NCBI GenBank assembly: GCA_012799165.1
Contig: JAAZLU010000040.1
Location: forward strand, 1-8,773
Reading direction: 5' to 3'
Origin: Clostridiales bacterium
Lineage (GTDB): Bacteria > Bacillota > Clostridia > Peptostreptococcales > Anaerovoracaceae
DNA length: 8,773 bases
A program made the translations under genes and the position numbers. The notes under the pieces were generated by a model. That model did no database searches. It was given only the letters and a program-made list of their open reading frames with translations, and was not told the DNA's origin. Shown piece after piece: positions 6,979 through 8,773 of the stretch (the stretch's first letter is position 1; every line of letters starts with the position of its first letter).

Positions 6979-7703
6979 TGGAAATAACACACTTCGAAAA
7001 ATTGGACTCGACCAATGAATATGCTAAAAGGCTTGAATTTAACAGCGATATTAGGCGAGCAATAGTCGCCGACAGCCAATACAAAGGCAAAGGCAGAGAA
7101 AAGAGGAAGTTTGTATCGGATAAGGGTGGACTATATTTCAGTATAGTTATAGACGTAGAGTTTGTCCCGGACAAGCTTTCTTTTATTACACAGATTACAG
7201 CCGCCGCCATCCATAAAGCTCTAAAAGAATTAGGGATAGATACATTTATCAAGTGGCCAAATGACATAATACTGAATCGGAAGAAGCTTGCGGGAATCCT
7301 CGTAGAGAGCATAAACAGGGGGTTCAGAATGCGCATAATTTCCGGGATAGGTATAAATGTGGAAAACGATGTGCAAAATATAGAAGATGCTGCGAGCCTT
7401 AAAGGTGAAGGCTTTACTGTCGATAAAGAGAGTTTGCTGGGGGAAATAATCAAGCACTTTCTTGATTTCTATGATAGATTACAGGTGAATGATATAGACG
7501 AAGCATTAAGTATCATCAAACAAAATTCATACATATTAAATAAAGAGATACTGGTGCATAAAAATAACGATGTTTTTCTGGCGCTGGCCAAAGATATATC
7601 CCCTGACGGCAGTCTGATTGTGGAGTATAAAGAGGGAGGCCGGGAAGCGATTTACAGCAGCGGCGTGCAGATAAGGCTGCCGCGCGAGATTGAGAGAGAA
7701 TAG
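6978..7703 (+). CDS. birA: Biotin-[acetyl-CoA carboxylase] ligase, monofunctional
   Basis: The enzyme makes biotinyl-AMP and attaches biotin to the AccB carrier lysine, so it activates the carboxylase whose AccA and AccD subunits are encoded upstream. The 241-residue protein starts directly with the catalytic domain (LDSTNEYAKRL) and lacks the N-terminal DNA-binding domain of E. coli BirA, so it should not act as the biotin repressor. Visible motifs are the biotin/AMP loop GKGREKRKF (37-45), GGLYFS (50-55), KWPNDI (92-97), KLAGILVE (103-110) and GIGINV (123-128). A C-terminal SH3-like domain covers roughly 188-233. The loop differs from the usual GRGRRGRxW: Glu41 and Lys42 replace Arg and Gly, while Arg40 is kept. 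No clear ribosome binding site precedes the ATG. The gene is markedly AT-richer than the fab genes. Confidence 0.93.
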   Translation: MEITHFEKLDSTNEYAKRLEFNSDIRRAIVADSQYKGKGREKRKFVSDKGGLYFSIVIDVEFVPDKLSFITQITAAAIHKALKELGIDTFIKWPNDIILNRKKLAGILVESINRGFRMRIISGIGINVENDVQNIEDAASLKGEGFTVDKESLLGEIIKHFLDFYDRLQVNDIDEALSIIKQNSYILNKEILVHKNNDVFLALAKDISPDGSLIVEYKEGGREAIYSSGVQIRLPREIERE

Positions 7704-7724
7704 ATTTTAGCAAGTAAATGTAGA
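7701..7724 (+). repeat. Junction motif copy 2, between birA and the hydrolase gene
   Basis: This is the second copy of the motif at 6956-6978, differing by one inserted base and three substitutions. Here it is followed by a proper ribosome binding site (AAAGGAG, 7731-7737), which the first junction lacks. Confidence 0.4.
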
Positions 7725-7743
7725 CACAACAAAGGAGATTGAA

Positions 7744-8340
7744 ATGGAAAAGTATTACACAGGAAACCGGGATATAAGAAGCCTCGGGTACAAGAACTTC
7801 GATAACACGCTTCTATTTGTAATCGATTTGCAGGAAAGGCTGATGCCGGCGGTCGACGAGAGCGAGGAGATTATAAGGAACACGGCGGCATTGCTGAAGC
7901 TTTGCAATCTGATGTCCATAAAGTCGCTTGCGACGGAGCAATATCCGAAGGGACTCGGCAGAAGCGTGGAGAGCATATTGTCCGAGCTTAATGATGAAAA
8001 TATATTTTCTAAGACATCTTTCAATGCCTTGACGCAAGAGGTCGGGGCGTATTTGAGGGAGAATAAAATAAAAAAGGTTATAGTTACAGGAGCGGAGAGC
8101 CATGTCTGCGTCTACCAGACTGTCAGGGCTCTGCTTGAGCACGGCCTGGAAGTCTTTGTGGTGGAGGATGGGATTTCCTCCTACTCTAAAGAGTACAAAG
8201 AGCTGGGCCTGAGGGCCATGGAGGCCATGGGAGCCTTGAGGGTAAACACCGAGATGCTGATATACGACCTGACGAACGATTCAAAGAGTCCGCATTTTAA
8301 GGAAATTACACAGATTGTAAAGGATCTGAGAAGTTATTAA
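7744..8340 (+). CDS. Isochorismatase-like cysteine hydrolase, substrate unknown
   Basis: The 198-residue protein belongs to the isochorismatase/nicotinamidase-like hydrolase superfamily (cytoplasmic alpha/beta fold). The expected triad is present: Asp28 in FVIDLQERLMP, Lys90 in FSKTSFNA and Cys122 in TGAESHVCVYQTVRAL. The following EVFVVEDGISSYS matches the strand-loop typical of the YcaC-like branch. Members hydrolyse varied amides, ureides or isochorismate, and the substrate cannot be assigned here. The residues metal-dependent nicotinamidases use were not recognised, so pncA is unlikely. AAAGGAG at 7731-7737 is a good ribosome binding site six bases before the ATG. It lies 40 bp after birA in the same direction and may be read through from the fab operon, but no functional link to fatty acid synthesis is evident. 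Confidence 0.85.
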   Translation: MEKYYTGNRDIRSLGYKNFDNTLLFVIDLQERLMPAVDESEEIIRNTAALLKLCNLMSIKSLATEQYPKGLGRSVESILSELNDENIFSKTSFNALTQEVGAYLRENKIKKVIVTGAESHVCVYQTVRALLEHGLEVFVVEDGISSYSKEYKELGLRAMEAMGALRVNTEMLIYDLTNDSKSPHFKEITQIVKDLRSY

Positions 8341-8400
8341 GGGGAATATTTCGGATAGCCGGGCGGTGTGGTCATAGTGATTATAAGCTAGGAGAAAGAT

Positions 8401-8604
8401 ATGCGCATAAAATCTGATATGCTCGTTTTAGACATAGTCGAACAATATCCCCAAACCGATTCCGTCTTTAGGGAGTACGACGAAATAATAGGAGAATGCT
8501 TGCTTTGCAACTGCCTTTTCGAATCAGTCGGATCCGTCGCTAAGGAATATCAGCTGGATGAGGCGGAGATGCTTAGAAAGTTGAATGAGGCTGTTCGAAA
8601 ATAA
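8401..8604 (+). CDS. DUF1858 (hybrid-cluster-protein-associated redox disulfide) small protein
   Basis: This 67-residue protein matches the DUF1858 domain: an N-terminal strand-helix (MLVLDIVEQYPQTDSVFREY), then GECLLCNCLFESVGSVAKEY with the CxxC pair Cys33/Cys36 and a third cysteine at 38, and a final helix. In this family the cysteine pair sits at a helix start, and related proteins occur near hybrid cluster proteins or as the N-terminal domain of ScdA/YtfE-type proteins in anaerobes. The role is not established; redox or metal chemistry is suggested by the cysteines. AGGAGA at 8390-8395 is the ribosome binding site. The preceding 60 bp contain no convincing promoter, so it is probably transcribed with the upstream gene. 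A terminator follows 20 bases after its stop. Confidence 0.82.
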   Translation: MRIKSDMLVLDIVEQYPQTDSVFREYDEIIGECLLCNCLFESVGSVAKEYQLDEAEMLRKLNEAVRK

Positions 8605-8623
8605 TAGTAACTATAAACAAACC

Positions 8624-8655
8624 AAACCGTGACACTATCTTGAGTCACGGTTTTT
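8624..8655 (+). terminator. Intrinsic terminator ending the operon
   Basis: AAACCGTGAC (8624-8633) pairs perfectly with GTCACGGTTT (8644-8653) around a ten-base loop, and the second arm runs into five T residues (8651-8655). It starts 20 bases after the DUF1858 stop. The complementary strand also shows a T-rich run after the hairpin, so it could work in both directions. Confidence 0.88.
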
Positions 8656-8683
8656 ATATTATTAAAATATTAGGCAAAGAAGT

Positions 8684-8712
8684 TTGACATAAAATGGAAA
8701 CTCGCCTATGAT
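8684..8712 (+). promoter_or_regulatory. Near-consensus housekeeping sigma factor promoter
   Basis: TTGACA (8684-8689) and TATGAT (8707-8712) are separated by exactly 17 bases: a perfect -35, and a -10 with one mismatch from TATAAT. AT-rich sequence precedes the -35. It follows the operon terminator and points right, out of the window. The expected transcription start is around 8718-8720. Confidence 0.7.
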
Positions 8713-8717
8713 TAGAT

Positions 8718-8773
8718 ATGGAATATTTTACCATAAGCCTTCCGGTGCTAAGCTTCGTTTTTAAATGTGGAAC
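8718..8773 (+). CDS. Possible start of a gene with a leaderless transcript (runs off the window)
   Basis: An ATG at 8718 begins a frame that stays open for 18 codons to the window end, reading MEYFTISLPVLSFVFKCG. It begins almost exactly where transcription from the promoter at 8684-8712 should start, which leaves no room for a ribosome binding site. The peptide is not recognised. An alternative is a frame on the - strand, open from the window edge to a TAA at 8654-8656, which would make the hairpin a shared terminator between converging genes. The stretch is too short to decide; a non-coding RNA start is also possible. Confidence 0.25.
   Translation, partial: MEYFTISLPVLSFVFKCG

Noticed and set aside
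6719..7453. A 244-codon open frame on the - strand
   Set aside because: It spans the MarR gene and birA antisense, its translation is a low-information Ser/Ile/Leu-rich string, and both + strand genes have clear motifs.
8382..8387. TATAAG before the DUF1858 gene as a -10 box
   Set aside because: The -35 position is GC-rich (CCGGGC) and does not resemble TTGACA.
1..8773. CRISPR arrays, tRNA or rRNA genes, insertion sequences, attachment sites
   Set aside because: No regular repeat-spacer pattern, cloverleaf-like sequence, transposase motifs or terminal inverted repeats were seen.

Overview
The window is a slice of a bacterial chromosome carrying a type II fatty acid synthesis (FASII) operon, all on the + strand. 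FabK as the only enoyl-ACP reductase, a separate carboxyltransferase pair (AccD and AccA), a FabT-like MarR regulator, a small protein of the hybrid-cluster-protein-associated DUF1858 family and frequent AGA/AGG and ATA codons together suggest an anaerobic Clostridia-type Firmicute of moderate GC. The genus cannot be fixed from this sequence; the placement is inference.

Layout. 1-335 is the 3' end of accD, cut by the window edge. It is followed by accA (332-1117), fabH (1121-2047), a 109-bp gap with several small inverted repeats, fabK (2157-3089), fabD (3090-4085), fabG (4078-4818), fabF (4815-6065) and fabZ (6055-6480). Most of these genes touch or overlap, so they look translationally coupled. 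A MarR-family regulator (start chosen at 6509) and a biotin protein ligase (6978-7703) follow in the same direction. After them come an isochorismatase-like cysteine hydrolase (7744-8340) and a 67-residue DUF1858 protein (8401-8604). A strong hairpin plus T-tract at 8624-8655 closes the unit. Just beyond it is a near-consensus sigma-70 type promoter (8684-8712) that opens directly onto an ATG, with a reading frame running off the window.

How the genes work together. AccA and AccD make malonyl-CoA from carboxybiotin on AccB, and the biotin ligase would charge AccB. FabD moves malonyl to ACP, FabH starts the chain, FabF elongates it, and FabG, FabZ and FabK complete each reduction and dehydration cycle. 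The MarR protein is the obvious candidate to regulate the locus. AccB, AccC and acyl carrier protein are not in the window; accB and accC probably lie upstream.

This is mainly a conventional housekeeping locus and I see no clear new system. The points worth a second look are the leaderless-looking promoter and frame at the right edge, an in-frame FabD insertion bounded by an 8-bp direct repeat, the structured fabH-fabK gap, a shared motif at two gene junctions, and an altered biotin-binding loop in the ligase.
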